This document shows positions 49,826-59,800 of a stretch of DNA of 64,000 nt, piece after piece. The translations under genes were made by a program, and so were the position numbers. The DNA lies in assembly GCF_041365695.1 (NCBI RefSeq), contig NZ_JBGFSJ010000002.1:1-64000 (forward strand). The letters are read 5' to 3'. How positions within the stretch are numbered: position 1 is the stretch's first letter; every line of letters begins with the position of its first letter. Below the pieces are notes generated by a model. The model was not told the DNA's origin, ran no database searches, and worked only from the letters and a program-made list of their open reading frames with translations. Source of the stretch: Rhodosalinus sp041365695 (GTDB lineage Bacteria > Pseudomonadota > Alphaproteobacteria > Rhodobacterales > Rhodobacteraceae).

Positions 49826-50680
49826 TCAGCCGGCGCGGCGCGTTCCCTTGCGCGCCGCCCAGGGCGGCTGTGCCGTCGGTGCCGCGAAGAAGTGCCCCTG
49901 CAGGCAATCGACACCGATCTCGGCCAGGACGCGGGCGTCGGCGGCCTGTTCCACGCGCTCTGCCACGGTGAACATGTCGAGCTGGCGGGCCAGTTCCACG
50001 ATGCCCCGCGTCAGCACCTGGTTGTCGGCATCGCGGTGGATGTCGCGGACATACTGCCCGTCGATCTTCAGGATATCGAAGGTGAAGGCCCGGAAATGCC
50101 GCAGCACGATGCTGCCGGAGCCGAACCCGTCCAGCGCGAAGGACACGCCGCGGCGCTGCAGCGCGCCCATGAAGGCGATGACGACCTCCGGCATGAGCAT
50201 CGCGCCGGCCTCGGCGATCTCGAGGATGAGGCGTTCCGCGATGCCGCGGTCGCGCGCCAGCCCGCGCTCGAGCGTGCGCGTCCAGCGCCGGTAGCCGATG
50301 GAGCGTGCGGACATGTTGATCGACAGGCGAAGCTCCGGCTGCTGTGCAAGGGTGCGCAACCCGCGCTCCAGCGCGAGGCAGTCGAGTTCGCGGCCCGTTT
50401 CGGTCTCTTCGACCGCGGCGATGAAGTCCTTGGCGGGGATCACGCGCCCGGTCTCGTCGAGCACGCGCACGAGACCCTCCCAGAAGGCCGTGCGCGACTG
50501 GTCCGCGGCGGTCACGACTGGCTGGAACGCCAGGAGGACGTTGCGGTGACGCACGGCCTCGGCCACCATGTCGAGCGCGCGGGCGTCGCGCGCGGCCACC
50601 GCCTCGGCGAGCGGGTTGGAGGCCGCGCCCTCGGCGCCGCGCTCGTTCTCTGCGATCCGGGTCCCGCCTTGACGCGCCAT
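49826..50680 (-). CDS. EAL-domain protein, probably catalytically impaired
   Basis: 284 aa. EAL fold with altered signatures: EGL (68-70) for EAL, N122 in SINMSARSIG kept, EIAE (154-157) kept, D184-G185-F-G for DDFG (second Asp lost), K205 in LKID kept, E241-R-V-E244 for EGVE, Q261 kept. Loss of the second Asp, which binds the second metal, suggests little c-di-GMP phosphodiesterase activity; it may bind c-di-GMP or another partner instead. Start at 50680 with GGAGG upstream. No GGDEF, membrane or sensor domain. Divergent from rpsD. Confidence 0.85.
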   Translation of the reverse strand: MARQGGTRIAENERGAEGAASNPLAEAVAARDARALDMVAEAVRHRNVLLAFQPVVTAADQSRTAFWEGLVRVLDETGRVIPAKDFIAAVEETETGRELDCLALERGLRTLAQQPELRLSINMSARSIGYRRWTRTLERGLARDRGIAERLILEIAEAGAMLMPEVVIAFMGALQRRGVSFALDGFGSGSIVLRHFRAFTFDILKIDGQYVRDIHRDADNQVLTRGIVELARQLDMFTVAERVEQAADARVLAEIGVDCLQGHFFAAPTAQPPWAARKGTRRAG

Positions 50681-50807
50681 CGGCACCTCCATTCGTTGCA
50701 GTGCTGGGGTCGTCCAGGCATCCTGCACGCGGATGGCTTAACGGTTCCTCTATGGCGGCGGCGCAGGCATGCCTTTCCGGCGGTGCGGGGCGGGGCGCGC
50801 GGCCCCG

Positions 50808-50835
50808 TTGACACGGCCTTTTCAGCGTGTATACC
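50808..50835 (+). promoter_or_regulatory. Promoter of rpsD
   Basis: TTGACA (50808-50813), 16-bp spacer, TATACC (50830-50835), a strong sigma70 match. The transcript would have a leader of about 125 nt with a 7-bp hairpin GCGCCCC-GA-GGGGCGC (50932-50947) just upstream of the AAGGAG (50953-50958). Confidence 0.75.
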
Positions 50836-50966
50836 CGCGCGCTCATTGGTGTTGGTGGCCCCCGCAAGGGGATGCCTGTCGGGCAGCCGGACACTCCGGC
50901 GCAGGTCCAGAGGACAACGCCCTTCGCAACCGCGCCCCGAGGGGCGCCAGGCAAGGAGATCAGACG

Positions 50967-51587
50967 GTGACCAAACGCACCTCTGCCAAGTACAAGATCG
51001 ACCGCCGCATGGGCGAAAACATCTGGGGCCGCCCGAAAAGCCCCGTGAACCGCCGCGAATACGGACCCGGCCAGCACGGCCAGCGCCGCAAGGGCAAGAT
51101 GTCCGACTTCGGCCTCCAGCTGCGCGCCAAGCAGAAGCTCAAGGGCTATTACGGCGACATGACCGAAAAGCAGTTCCGCCGCATCTACGGCGAGGCGGAG
51201 CGCGTTCGCGGCGATACCGGCGAGATCCTGATCGGCCTGCTGGAGCGTCGCCTCGACGCCGTGGTCTACCGCGCCAAGTTCGTGGCCACCGTCTTCGCCG
51301 CGCGCCAGTTCGTGAACCACGGCCATGTGATGGTGAATGGCAAGCGGGTGAACATCCCCTCCTACCGCGTGAACGAGGGCGACGTGATCGAGGTGCGCGA
51401 GAAGTCCAAGCAGCTGGCCTCCGTGCTCGAGGCGATCCAGCTGCCCGAGCGCGACGTGCCCGACTATCTCGACGTCGACACCAGCAAGATGACCGCGACC
51501 TTCGTGCGCACCCCGGGCCTGTCGGACGTGCCCTACCCGGTTCAGATGGAGCCGAACCTCGTCATCGAGTACTACGCCCAGAACTGA
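50967..51587 (+). CDS. rpsD: 30S ribosomal protein S4
   Basis: 206 aa: TKRTSAKYKIDRRMGENIWG at the start, S4 RNA-binding domain LLERRLDAVVYRAKFVATVFAARQFVNHGHVMVNGKRVNIPSYRVNEGD. The start is GTG at 50967 with AAGGAG 8 nt upstream. Here it is a single gene, away from the alpha operon, as usual in alphaproteobacteria; autoregulation through its structured leader is possible. Confidence 0.96.
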   Translation: MTKRTSAKYKIDRRMGENIWGRPKSPVNRREYGPGQHGQRRKGKMSDFGLQLRAKQKLKGYYGDMTEKQFRRIYGEAERVRGDTGEILIGLLERRLDAVVYRAKFVATVFAARQFVNHGHVMVNGKRVNIPSYRVNEGDVIEVREKSKQLASVLEAIQLPERDVPDYLDVDTSKMTATFVRTPGLSDVPYPVQMEPNLVIEYYAQN

Positions 51588-51614
51588 TCGGCGGCCACGG
51601 TACGGAAGATGTGC

Positions 51615-51640
51615 GGGACCGTCCTTCGGGGCGGTCCCTT
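51615..51640 (+). terminator. Terminator of rpsD
   Basis: Stem GGGACCG/CGGTCCC (51615-51621/51632-51638) with an inner CC-TTC-GG loop, 28 bp after the stop, followed by only TT. Likely terminator, weak T-run. Confidence 0.6.
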
Positions 51641-51730
51641 GCGTGTCCGGCGTCCCTTCGCCACGGCGCGGTTTCGCGGCTTTCGCAGGCCCGGCGTGGC
51701 GTATATAGGGGACTTCCGAGGAGCCATGCC

Positions 51731-52816
51731 ATGAGCCAGATCACGCCGCAGCCCGGAATTCTGGAGATCGCGCCCTACAAGGGCGGCGAGTCGCGCATCG
51801 AGGGCGTGGCCGACGCGATCAAGCTCAGCTCGAACGAGAACCCCTTCGGTCCGCCGCCCGCGGCGGTCGAGGCGGCGCGCGCGGCGGCGGCGCGGATGCA
51901 CCGCTACCCGCCGACCGACCACGCCGCCTTGCGCGAGGCCATCGCCGAGACACACGGCCTAGAGGCGGCCCGGATCACCTGCGGCGTGGGCAGCGACGAG
52001 ATCATCTCGCTCCTCTGCCAGTGCTATGCCGGGCCCGGGACGGAGGTGATCCACACCGAGCACGGCTTTTCCATGTACCGGATCTCGGCGCTCGCCGCGG
52101 GGGCCACGCCGGTCGAGGTGCCCGAGCGCGCGCGGCACACCGACGTCGACGCGATTCTCGCGGCGGTGACGCCCGCCACGCGCCTCGTCTTCGTCGCCAA
52201 CCCCAACAATCCCACCGGCACGATGATCCCCGAGGCCGAGATGACCCGCCTCGCCGAAGGCCTGCCCGGCCACGTGCTTCTGGTGCTCGACGGGGCCTAC
52301 GCCGAATACGTGGACGGTTTCGACGGCGGCGCGGCGCTGGTGGACACGCGCGAGAACGTGGTGATGACGCGCACCTTCTCGAAACTCTATGGCCTCGGCG
52401 GGCTGCGTGTGGGCTGGGGCTATGCGCCCGAGGCCATCACAGAGGTGCTGAACCGCGTGCGCGGCCCGTTCAACCTGTCCACGATCGCCCTCGCCGCGGC
52501 GCAGGCCGCGGTGCGCGACCGCCCCTTCGTGGAGCGCTGCGCGGCCGATAACGCGCGGCTGCGCGACTGGCTTCGCGACGCGCTCGAGGCGCACGGCGTG
52601 GCCTGCGACCCGAGCCACGCCAATTTCGTGCTCGCGCGGTTCGCCGACGCGTCCGAGGCGGACGCCTGCGATGCCTTCCTCCGCCAGGAGGGCCTGATCG
52701 TGCGCAGGGTGGCGGGTTACGGGCTTCCCGAGTGCCTGCGCATCACCGTGGGCGACGAGAGTGCCTGCCGGCGCGTGGCCCACGCCATCGGCCGTTTCAA
52801 GGCGGAGGCGGCATGA
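51731..52816 (+). CDS. hisC: Histidinol-phosphate aminotransferase
   Basis: 361-aa class I/II PLP aminotransferase: SSNENPFGPPPAAVEA, VFVANPNNPTGTMIPE, DGAYAEYV, and PLP lysine in TRTFSKLYGLGGLRVGWGY. Acts in histidine synthesis; in some bacteria the same enzyme also transaminates aromatic keto acids, which fits its coupling to the next gene. AGGAG lies 10 nt upstream; TATATA at 51701 may be its -10. Stop overlaps the dehydrogenase start by 4 nt. Confidence 0.92.
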   Translation: MSQITPQPGILEIAPYKGGESRIEGVADAIKLSSNENPFGPPPAAVEAARAAAARMHRYPPTDHAALREAIAETHGLEAARITCGVGSDEIISLLCQCYAGPGTEVIHTEHGFSMYRISALAAGATPVEVPERARHTDVDAILAAVTPATRLVFVANPNNPTGTMIPEAEMTRLAEGLPGHVLLVLDGAYAEYVDGFDGGAALVDTRENVVMTRTFSKLYGLGGLRVGWGYAPEAITEVLNRVRGPFNLSTIALAAAQAAVRDRPFVERCAADNARLRDWLRDALEAHGVACDPSHANFVLARFADASEADACDAFLRQEGLIVRRVAGYGLPECLRITVGDESACRRVAHAIGRFKAEAA

Positions 52817-53739
52817 GCCGACCGCCGGTCTATGACCGGGTCGCGCTGATCGGCCTGGGGCTCATCGCCTCGTCCATGTTCTGGGCGATGCGGCGCGAGG
52901 GTCTGGCGCGGGAGGTCGTGGGAACCGCGCGCTCCGCCGCCACGCGGGACACCGCGCGCGAGATCGGGCTCTGCGACCGGGTCGTCGACACGATCCCCGA
53001 GGCGGTGGAGGGCGCGGATCTCGTCGTCCTCGCCGTGCCCGTGGGCGCGATGGGCGCGGTCGCCGAGGAGATGGCGCCATACCTGAAGCCCGGTGCGACC
53101 GTCACCGACGTGGGCTCTGTCAAGCGCGCGGTGATCGAGGCCGTCGCGCCGCACCTGCCCGGCGGCGTGCATTTCGTGCCCGCCCATCCGCTCGCCGGCA
53201 CCGAGCATTCCGGCCCGCGCTCGGGCTTCGCCACGCTCTTCCGCAACCGCTGGTGCCTTCTCGTGCCGCCGCCCGATGCCGAGCCCGGGGCGGTGGCGCG
53301 GCTCAGGGCGCTCTGGGAAGGGATGGGGGCGAGCGTGGAGGAGATGGACGCCGACCACCACGATCTGGTCCTCGCCGTCACGAGCCACGCGCCGCACCTC
53401 ATCGCCTATACCATGGTGGGCGTGGCCGACGACCTGCGCCGGGTCACCGACAGCGAGGTGATCAAGTATTCCGCCGCCGGGTTCCGCGACTTCACCCGGA
53501 TCGCGGCGTCGGACCCGACAATGTGGCGTGACGTGTTCCTCACCAACAAGGACGCCACGCTCGAGATCCTCGGCCGCTTCACGGAGGAGCTCTTCGCGCT
53601 CCAGCGCGCGATCCGCACGGGCGACGGGGCGCATCTGCACGACTACTTCAGCCGCACCCGCGCGATCCGGCGCGGCATCATCGAGGCCGGGCAGGACACC
53701 GACGCGCCGGATTTCGGCCGGGTGCAGACCGAGACGTGA
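52813..53739 (+). CDS. Prephenate/arogenate dehydrogenase (tyrosine pathway)
   Basis: 308-aa TyrA-family protein: NAD(P) motif ALIGLGLIASSMFWAMRREG, VTDVGSVKRAVIEAVAPHLP, PAHPLAGTEHSGPRSGFATLF and the helical C-domain SHAPHLIAYTMVGVADDL with the substrate-binding His. Oxidatively decarboxylates prephenate or arogenate. Translationally coupled to hisC (ATGA). Together with the chorismate mutase at 20.6 kb it forms the tyrosine branch. NAD versus NADP and substrate choice not resolved. Confidence 0.91.
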   Translation: MSRPPVYDRVALIGLGLIASSMFWAMRREGLAREVVGTARSAATRDTAREIGLCDRVVDTIPEAVEGADLVVLAVPVGAMGAVAEEMAPYLKPGATVTDVGSVKRAVIEAVAPHLPGGVHFVPAHPLAGTEHSGPRSGFATLFRNRWCLLVPPPDAEPGAVARLRALWEGMGASVEEMDADHHDLVLAVTSHAPHLIAYTMVGVADDLRRVTDSEVIKYSAAGFRDFTRIAASDPTMWRDVFLTNKDATLEILGRFTEELFALQRAIRTGDGAHLHDYFSRTRAIRRGIIEAGQDTDAPDFGRVQTET

Positions 53740-54500
53740 GGGGCTGGGCGGCATCGCTCGCCGTCGCTTTGGCCCTCGCGGGGGCTTCGTCCCTCGCCGC
53801 TCCCGAAACCTCGCCGCGCCCCGAGGCGCGGACCGCGCCGCTGGCCGAGGCCGGCACGGCGCGGGCGGTCCCGCGCGGCGTCGCAGCGCCCGGCGCGCCC
53901 CGCCTGTCGCTGCGTCCCGCGGCGCGGCCGGACCGGGTGACGCGCCGCGCCGTCGCCCGGCGCGCGGCGCTCGCTCGCGGCGCCGTCTGCGGCGACCCGG
54001 CGCTGCAGGGAGAGCCGGCGGGACGGATCGCGGGGCGCCTCGCGGGCTGCGGGCTCGACGGCGCGGTGCAGGTCCGCGCCGTCTCCGGCGTCCGGCTCAG
54101 CCAGCCCTCGATCATGGATTGCACGACGGCGCGGATGCTGAAGCAGTGGGTGGAGCGCGGCATGAAACCCGCGCTCGGCAGCCGCGGCGGCGGCGTCACC
54201 GAGATCTTGGTCTTCGCCCATTACGCCTGCCGGACCCGCAACAACCGCCCCGGCGCTCGGCTTTCGGAACACGCCAAGGGCCGGGCCATCGACATCGCGG
54301 GCTTCCGCCTGCGCGACGGCGGCATGGTCACCGTGCTCGAGGGCTGGGGGCGCGGACGCGACGGCCGGGCGCTCGCCGCCATGCATCGCGCCGCCTGCGG
54401 GCCGTTCGGCACGGTGCTCGGCCCGAACTCTGACCGCTACCACCGCAACCATTTCCACTTCGACACGGCGCGGCACCGGGGCGGAGCCTACTGCCGTTAG
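53736..54500 (+). CDS. Extensin-like (Extensin-like_C) secreted protein
   Basis: 254 aa: signal peptide (about 1-21), an Ala/Pro/Arg-rich linker, then the conserved domain with MDCTTARMLKQWVERGMKP, YACRTRNNRPGARLSEHAKGRAIDIAGFRLRDG and RYHRNHFHFDTARH. The SEHxxGxAxDI and HxH pattern resembles D,D-peptidase metal sites, so a cell-wall role is plausible. Start is GTG at 53736 overlapping the previous stop by 4 nt. Confidence 0.85.
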   Translation: MRGWAASLAVALALAGASSLAAPETSPRPEARTAPLAEAGTARAVPRGVAAPGAPRLSLRPAARPDRVTRRAVARRAALARGAVCGDPALQGEPAGRIAGRLAGCGLDGAVQVRAVSGVRLSQPSIMDCTTARMLKQWVERGMKPALGSRGGGVTEILVFAHYACRTRNNRPGARLSEHAKGRAIDIAGFRLRDGGMVTVLEGWGRGRDGRALAAMHRAACGPFGTVLGPNSDRYHRNHFHFDTARHRGGAYCR

Positions 54501-54577
54501 GGGTTGTCGCAAGGCCCAAGCGCGGTCAGGGTGCGTGCGTGCGCCCATATCGCGCATATCCTTGGGAGGAGTGACTC

Positions 54578-55138
54578 ATGACCAACTGGATTCTCTGGCT
54601 CATCATCGGGCTGATCGTTCTCGTCGGGGGCATCGCCGCGCTCATGAACCCCTTCGCGGCGACCTTCACGGCAGAGCAGATCGCGGCCTGGGTCTTCATC
54701 TTCGGCGGCGTCCTGCAACTCGTCGCGATCTTCCAGGTCGAGGGCTGGGGCCGGCGGATCTGGGCGATCCTGCTCGGCGCCGCGTTCCTCTGGCTCGGGA
54801 TTTCGCTTCTGACGAACCCGCTCGCAGGCATCCTGTCGCTCACCATCGTGGCGGCGATCATGTTCCTCGTCAGCGGTGTGGCGAAGCTCTTCCTCGCCTT
54901 CTCGGCGCGGGGGTCGGGCTATTTCTGGGCGATCCTGCTCTCCGGCGCGATCTCCGTCGTGCTGGCGCTGATGATCTTTTCGAACTTCCCGCAATCCGCG
55001 GCCGTGGTGCTGGGCGTGCTGCTCGCGGTGGAACTCATCACCACCGGCGCGACGCTCGTGGCCTTCGCCTTCTTCCTGCGGAACAACAAGGACGCGCTGC
55101 TGTCCGGCGACTGGGGCGAGGGCGGCGACGCCACCTGA
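54578..55138 (+). CDS. HdeD/DUF308-family membrane protein
   Basis: 186 aa with six predicted membrane spans arranged as three DUF308 pairs (WILWLIIGLIVLVGGIAALMNP, IWAILLGAAFLWLGISLLTNP, YFWAILLSGAISVVLALMIFSNFP), each ending in NP or FP. HdeD in E. coli is linked to acid resistance; the role here is unknown. Upstream GGGAGGAG at 54564-54571. Confidence 0.87.
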   Translation: MTNWILWLIIGLIVLVGGIAALMNPFAATFTAEQIAAWVFIFGGVLQLVAIFQVEGWGRRIWAILLGAAFLWLGISLLTNPLAGILSLTIVAAIMFLVSGVAKLFLAFSARGSGYFWAILLSGAISVVLALMIFSNFPQSAAVVLGVLLAVELITTGATLVAFAFFLRNNKDALLSGDWGEGGDAT

Positions 55139-55189
55139 GCCCGGTCCGCAACCGCGCGCCCGTCCGCGACGGGCCGCGCGACGCGACGC

Positions 55190-55582
55190 TCAGCCGTCCT
55201 GCCGCTTGCGCTCGCGCAGTTGCTTGAAGACGTAGATCGGCAGCAGGATCGTGGCGATCAGGCTTCCGAGCCAGACCAGAAGCGTGGCCGCCAGCCAGTT
55301 CGCGATCCCGCCGATCTCCATCCCCGGCATGATCGAGGCGGTGATGAAGAGAACGATGAAGATCGTGACCAGCGCGATGCCCCCCATGAGTTGGGGGAAG
55401 TTCTTGAACGTGATCTTGGTGATGAGCGGGCTCAGCACCGCCTGCACGGCCGAGAAGAGCGCCACCGCCACAACGAAGGACAGCGGGTCGATGCGAAACC
55501 CGTCCAGCAGGAGCGTCGCGACGAAAAGGCCGACGGCGTTGGCGACGAGGTAGGCCGCGGTGGAAATCAGCAAACGGATCAT
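55190..55582 (-). CDS. Phage-holin-4-like membrane protein
   Basis: 130 aa with four membrane spans (LLISTAAYLVANAVGLFVATLLLDGF, FVVAVALFSAVQAVLSPLITK, IALVTIFIVLFITASIM, WLAATLLVWLGSLIATILLPI). The pattern matches the chromosomal mycobacterial-type holin family (Phage_holin_4_2). No lysis genes are near, so it is unlikely to be a prophage remnant. Convergent with the HdeD-like gene; divergent from the efflux operon. Confidence 0.75.
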   Translation of the reverse strand: MIRLLISTAAYLVANAVGLFVATLLLDGFRIDPLSFVVAVALFSAVQAVLSPLITKITFKNFPQLMGGIALVTIFIVLFITASIMPGMEIGGIANWLAATLLVWLGSLIATILLPIYVFKQLRERKRQDG

Positions 55583-55687
55583 TGGGTCCTCTCGGCTTTT
55601 GGGTGGCCCGATTGGATGACGCTAGCGCAGTTGCGCAGGGCCGTGAACCCTGCGAGGCCGCGATCCGGCACGGCGAGGAGCTTTTTC

Positions 55688-55715
55688 TTGACGCAAAGGG
55701 CGCCGCTGTCATACC
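55688..55715 (+). promoter_or_regulatory. Probable promoter of the RND efflux operon
   Basis: TTGACG (55688-55693), 16-bp spacer, CATACC (55710-55715), about 35 bp upstream of the adaptor gene ATG. No regulator gene is adjacent, so control may be constitutive or global. Confidence 0.45.
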
Positions 55716-55749
55716 CGGCCGTGACCGCCACGCCCTGACGGAGACCCCG

Positions 55750-56847
55750 ATGTGCCGACGTATCGCCGCGCTCGCCCTTTCCATGATGATCGCGGCGCCG
55801 GTCGCGGCACAGCAGTCCGCGCCGCCACCGGCCGTCGTGGTGGCGCCGGCCGCGATGACGGAACTCGCCGAAACCGTGCGATTCAACGGCCGCCTCGACG
55901 CGGCGCAGCGGGTGGGGCTCGTGCCGCGCGTTTCGGGCGTGCTGCTCGACGTGGCCTTCGGGCCCGGCGACCGCGTGCAGGACGGGCAACTCCTCTTCCG
56001 CATCGAGCCGGACCTCTACCAAACGGCCGTGAGGGAGGCCGAGGGCGCGCTGCTTGCCGCCGAGGCACAGCGCGAGCTCGCCCGCATAGAGCGTGACCGC
56101 CAGACCGAGCTCGTGGGGCGGCAGTCGGCGGCGCAGTCGGCGCTCGACAACGCCGAGGCGGCGCTCGGCCGCGCAGAGGGCGACGTGCTGCGCCTCGAGG
56201 CGGCGCTGGAGCGCGCGCGCCTCAACCTCTCCTACACCGAGATGCGCGCGCCCTTCTCCGGACGGATCGGATCCTCGGCGATGGATGAAGGGGCGCTCGT
56301 CGGCCCCGAGACCGGGCCGCTCGCCACGCTGACGCGGCTCGATCCGATCCATGCCGAGTTCGCGGTGCCGACCGCGACGCTCCGCGACTATCTGGAGCGC
56401 GTCGAGGCGGGACAGGCCGCACGCGAGGCCGCCGTGACGCTGGAACTCGCCAATGGTAGCACCTACCCCGAACCGGGCGACATCACCTTCGTGGACAGCG
56501 CGGTGAACGCGGGCACCGACAGCGTGACGCTCCGGGCGCGCTTCGCCAATCCCAGGGGCCGGCTTCTCGACGATGAACTCGTGCGGGTGACGCTTTCGGC
56601 CACGGCGCCCGAGGGCGTTCTGGCCGTGCCGCAGCAGGCGGTGCAGCGCGACGTGCAGGGCGCATTCGTCCTTGTCGTGGGCCAGGGCGAGACGGTGGAG
56701 CAGCGCCGGGTAGAGGCGGGCCGCACGGCCCAGGGCCTCACGGTGATCGAGGCCGGGCTCGAGCCGGGCGAGCGCGTCGTCACCGAGGGCGTCAACAAGG
56801 TGCGCCCGGGCATGGTGGTGGACGCCGCGCCCGCCGGGGACGGCTGA
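55750..56847 (+). CDS. RND efflux periplasmic adaptor (membrane fusion protein)
   Basis: 365 aa: signal peptide MCRRIAALALSMMIAAPVAA, lipoyl-like half motifs (AQRVGLVPRVSGVLLDVAFG and TEMRAPFSGRIGSSAMDEGA), a coiled-coil hairpin between (EAQRELARIERDRQTELVGRQ...), and beta-barrel and membrane-proximal domains. No lipobox. It bridges the inner-membrane pump to an outer-membrane channel. ATG at 55750. One base separates it from the pump gene. Confidence 0.92.
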   Translation: MCRRIAALALSMMIAAPVAAQQSAPPPAVVVAPAAMTELAETVRFNGRLDAAQRVGLVPRVSGVLLDVAFGPGDRVQDGQLLFRIEPDLYQTAVREAEGALLAAEAQRELARIERDRQTELVGRQSAAQSALDNAEAALGRAEGDVLRLEAALERARLNLSYTEMRAPFSGRIGSSAMDEGALVGPETGPLATLTRLDPIHAEFAVPTATLRDYLERVEAGQAAREAAVTLELANGSTYPEPGDITFVDSAVNAGTDSVTLRARFANPRGRLLDDELVRVTLSATAPEGVLAVPQQAVQRDVQGAFVLVVGQGETVEQRRVEAGRTAQGLTVIEAGLEPGERVVTEGVNKVRPGMVVDAAPAGDG

Positions 56848-56848
56848 G

Positions 56849-59800
56849 ATGATCGCCGACACCTTCATCCGCCGCCCGCGCCTTGCCGGGGTGATCTCGA
56901 TCGTCCTGTTCCTCGCCGGGCTCCTCGCCCTCCAGCGGATGCCGGTGGAGCAGTTTCCCGACATCGTGCCGCCGCAGGTGGCGGTGGTCGCGGCCTATCC
57001 GGGCGCGGGGGCCGAGGTGGTGGAGCAGACCGTCGCGCAGGTGATCGAGGACCAGGTCATCGGCGTGGACGACATGATCTACATGAAGTCCACGTCCGGC
57101 GCGGACGGCAGCTATATCCTCAGCATAAGCTTCGAGGTGGGCACCGATGCCGATCTCGCAACCATCAACGTGCAGAACCGCGTCGCGCTGGCCGAGCCCC
57201 TCCTGCCACCCGAGGTGCGCCAGACCGGCGTTCGCGTGGCCAAGAAGTCCTCCTCGCTCCTGATGGGCGTGGCGCTCTACGCGGAGGCCGAGGCCGTCAC
57301 CGGCGGGGACCTGACGAACTACGCCCGGATCAACCTGCTCGACCGGCTGAAGCGTGTGCCCGGCGTGGGCGATGCCTCGGTCTTCGCGGCCAACCAGTTC
57401 GCCATGCGGATCGACCTCGACGTCGATCGCCTCGCCGCGCTGGGGCTTGCGCCGTCGGACGTGACCGCCGCGCTCAGAAGCCAGAACGTGCAGGCCGCCA
57501 TCGGCCGCGTCGGCGGCCAGCCCGTGACGGAGGATCCCGGCCTGCAGCTCAACGTTTCGGCGCGCGGCCGGCTGGAAAGCCCCGAGGCGTTCGGCGAGAT
57601 CATCCTGCGCAGCGGCGCGGACGGAAGCGTCGTGCGCGTGCGCGACGTGGCCGAGGTCACGCTGGGCGAGCGCAGCTCCGACGTGGGCACGAGCTTCAAC
57701 GGTGTGCCGGCCACGCTCGTCGGCATCTACCTCGCCCCGGGGGCGAACGCCATCGCCGCGGCGGACGGCGTCAAGGCGGCGCTCGAGGATGCCGCGCCGA
57801 CCCTGCCCCAGGGCATGGGGATCGAGGTGGTCTCGGACACGTCCACCTTCGTCAAGGAAAGCATCACGGAGGTCGAGCACACCCTGGTCGAGGCCTTCGT
57901 GCTCGTGGTGCTCGTCGTCTTCGTCTTCCTGGGTTCGCTGCGCGCCACCATCGTGCCGGTCGTCGCCGTGCCCGTGGCGCTCGTGGGCACCTTCGCGGTG
58001 ATGCTCGCGATGGGCTTCACCATCAACACCGTCTCGCTTCTGGCGCTCGTCCTCGCCATCGGGATCGTGGTGGACGACGCGATCGTGGTGGTGGAGGCGG
58101 TGGAGGCCAAGATGGCCGAGAACCCGGGCATGACCCCGGCCGAGGCGGCCTCCGCCGCCATGGGCGAGATCACCGGCGCCATCGTGGCCATCACGCTCGT
58201 GCTGCTGTCGGTCTTCGTGCCGGTGGCCTTCATCCCCGGCATCTCGGGCCAGCTCTTCCAGCAGTTCGCGGTGGCGGTTTCCGTCTCGATGGTGATTTCG
58301 GCGATCAACGCGCTCACGCTCTCGCCCGCGCTCTGCGCCATCGTTCTGAAGCCGCATCACGGGCCGCGCAAGGGTGTGATGGGCTGGATCTCCAGCCGTA
58401 TCGACGGCGCGCGGGACGGCTACACGCGCGTCGCGGGCGCGCTCGCGCGGCGCGCGATCCTCGGGGTCGCGCTTCTCGTCCTCGCGGCGGTGGCGACCGG
58501 CGGGCTCTTCCGCGCGGTGCCCACGGGCTTCCTGCCCTCCGAGGACCAGGGCTCCTTCATCGTCGAGACGCGCCTGCCCGAGGCGGCGTCCCTCAATCGC
58601 ACGGTCGCCGTGCAAAGCGGGGTCGAGGAGATGCTGATGGGGCTGCCCGGCGTCGAGAGCGTGACCTCGGTCACCGGTTTCTCGATCCTCGACGGCATCT
58701 CGAAATCCAACGCGGCCTTCGCCCTGGTGACGATGCTGCCCTTCGAGGAACGCACCACCGAGGAGACATCGGTCTTCAACTCCATCCGCGAGGCCACGAG
58801 GCGCGGCGCGGCGATCCGCGAGGCGCAGGTGATCGCGTTCAACCTGCCGCCCATCGCCGGGCTCGGCAGCGGGGCGGGCTTCGAGTTCCAGCTTCTCGAC
58901 ACACAGGGGCAGAGCGCGGAAGACCTCGCCGCCACGGCCCGCGGGCTTGCCTTCGCCGCCAACCAGGACCCGCGGCTCGCCGGCGTCTACACCACCTTCT
59001 CGGCGGACAGCCCGCAGCTCTTCCTCGACATCGACCGCGAGCGGCTCTACGCGCTAGGCGTGCCGCTCTCGGAGGTGTTCGCGGCGCTGCAGCCGACGCT
59101 CGGCTCGGCCTACATCAACGACTTCAACCTCTTCGGCCGGTCCTGGCAGGTGCGCATGAGCGCGCGGCCCGAGGACCGCGACGCGGTTTCCGACATCGCG
59201 CGAATCCACGTGCGCTCCGCGACCGGCGAGATGGTGCCCGTGGGCGCCTTCGCCGAGGTCGATTACATCGTCGGCCCCATGTCGCTGCAGCGCTACAACA
59301 ACCAGCGCTCGGCGACGATCAGCGGCAACCCGGCGTCCGGCGTCTCCTCGGGCGAGGCGCTCGCCGCGATGGAGGAGGTGGCCCTGGCGTCGATGCCGGC
59401 CGGGTACGACTATGAATGGACCGGCACCGCGCTGCAGGAGAAGCAGGCCGCCGGCCAGACCACGGCAATCCTCGCGATGGCGTTGCTCTTCGCCTATCTC
59501 TTCCTTGTCGCGCTTTACGAAAGCTGGACGATCCCGGTGCCGGTCCTTCTGTCCGTCACCTTCGGCGTGGCGGGCGCGATGCTGGCGCTCCTGCTCACCG
59601 GCTTGCCCTTCAACATCTACGCGCAGATCGGCCTCGTCGTGCTGATCGCGCTCGCCGCGAAGAACGCGATCCTGATCGTGGAGTTCGCCAAGGCGCGGCG
59701 CGAGCAGGGCGACAGCATCGTCGACGCCGCGATCGGCGGCGCCCATGCCCGCTTCCGCGCAGTGATGATGACGAGCTTCGCCTTCATCGCGGGCCTGATC

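Noticed and set aside
55190..55582. Prophage remnant suggested by the holin-like protein
   Set aside because: No other phage gene, integrase or att-like repeat near; this holin-like family is common as an ordinary chromosomal membrane protein.
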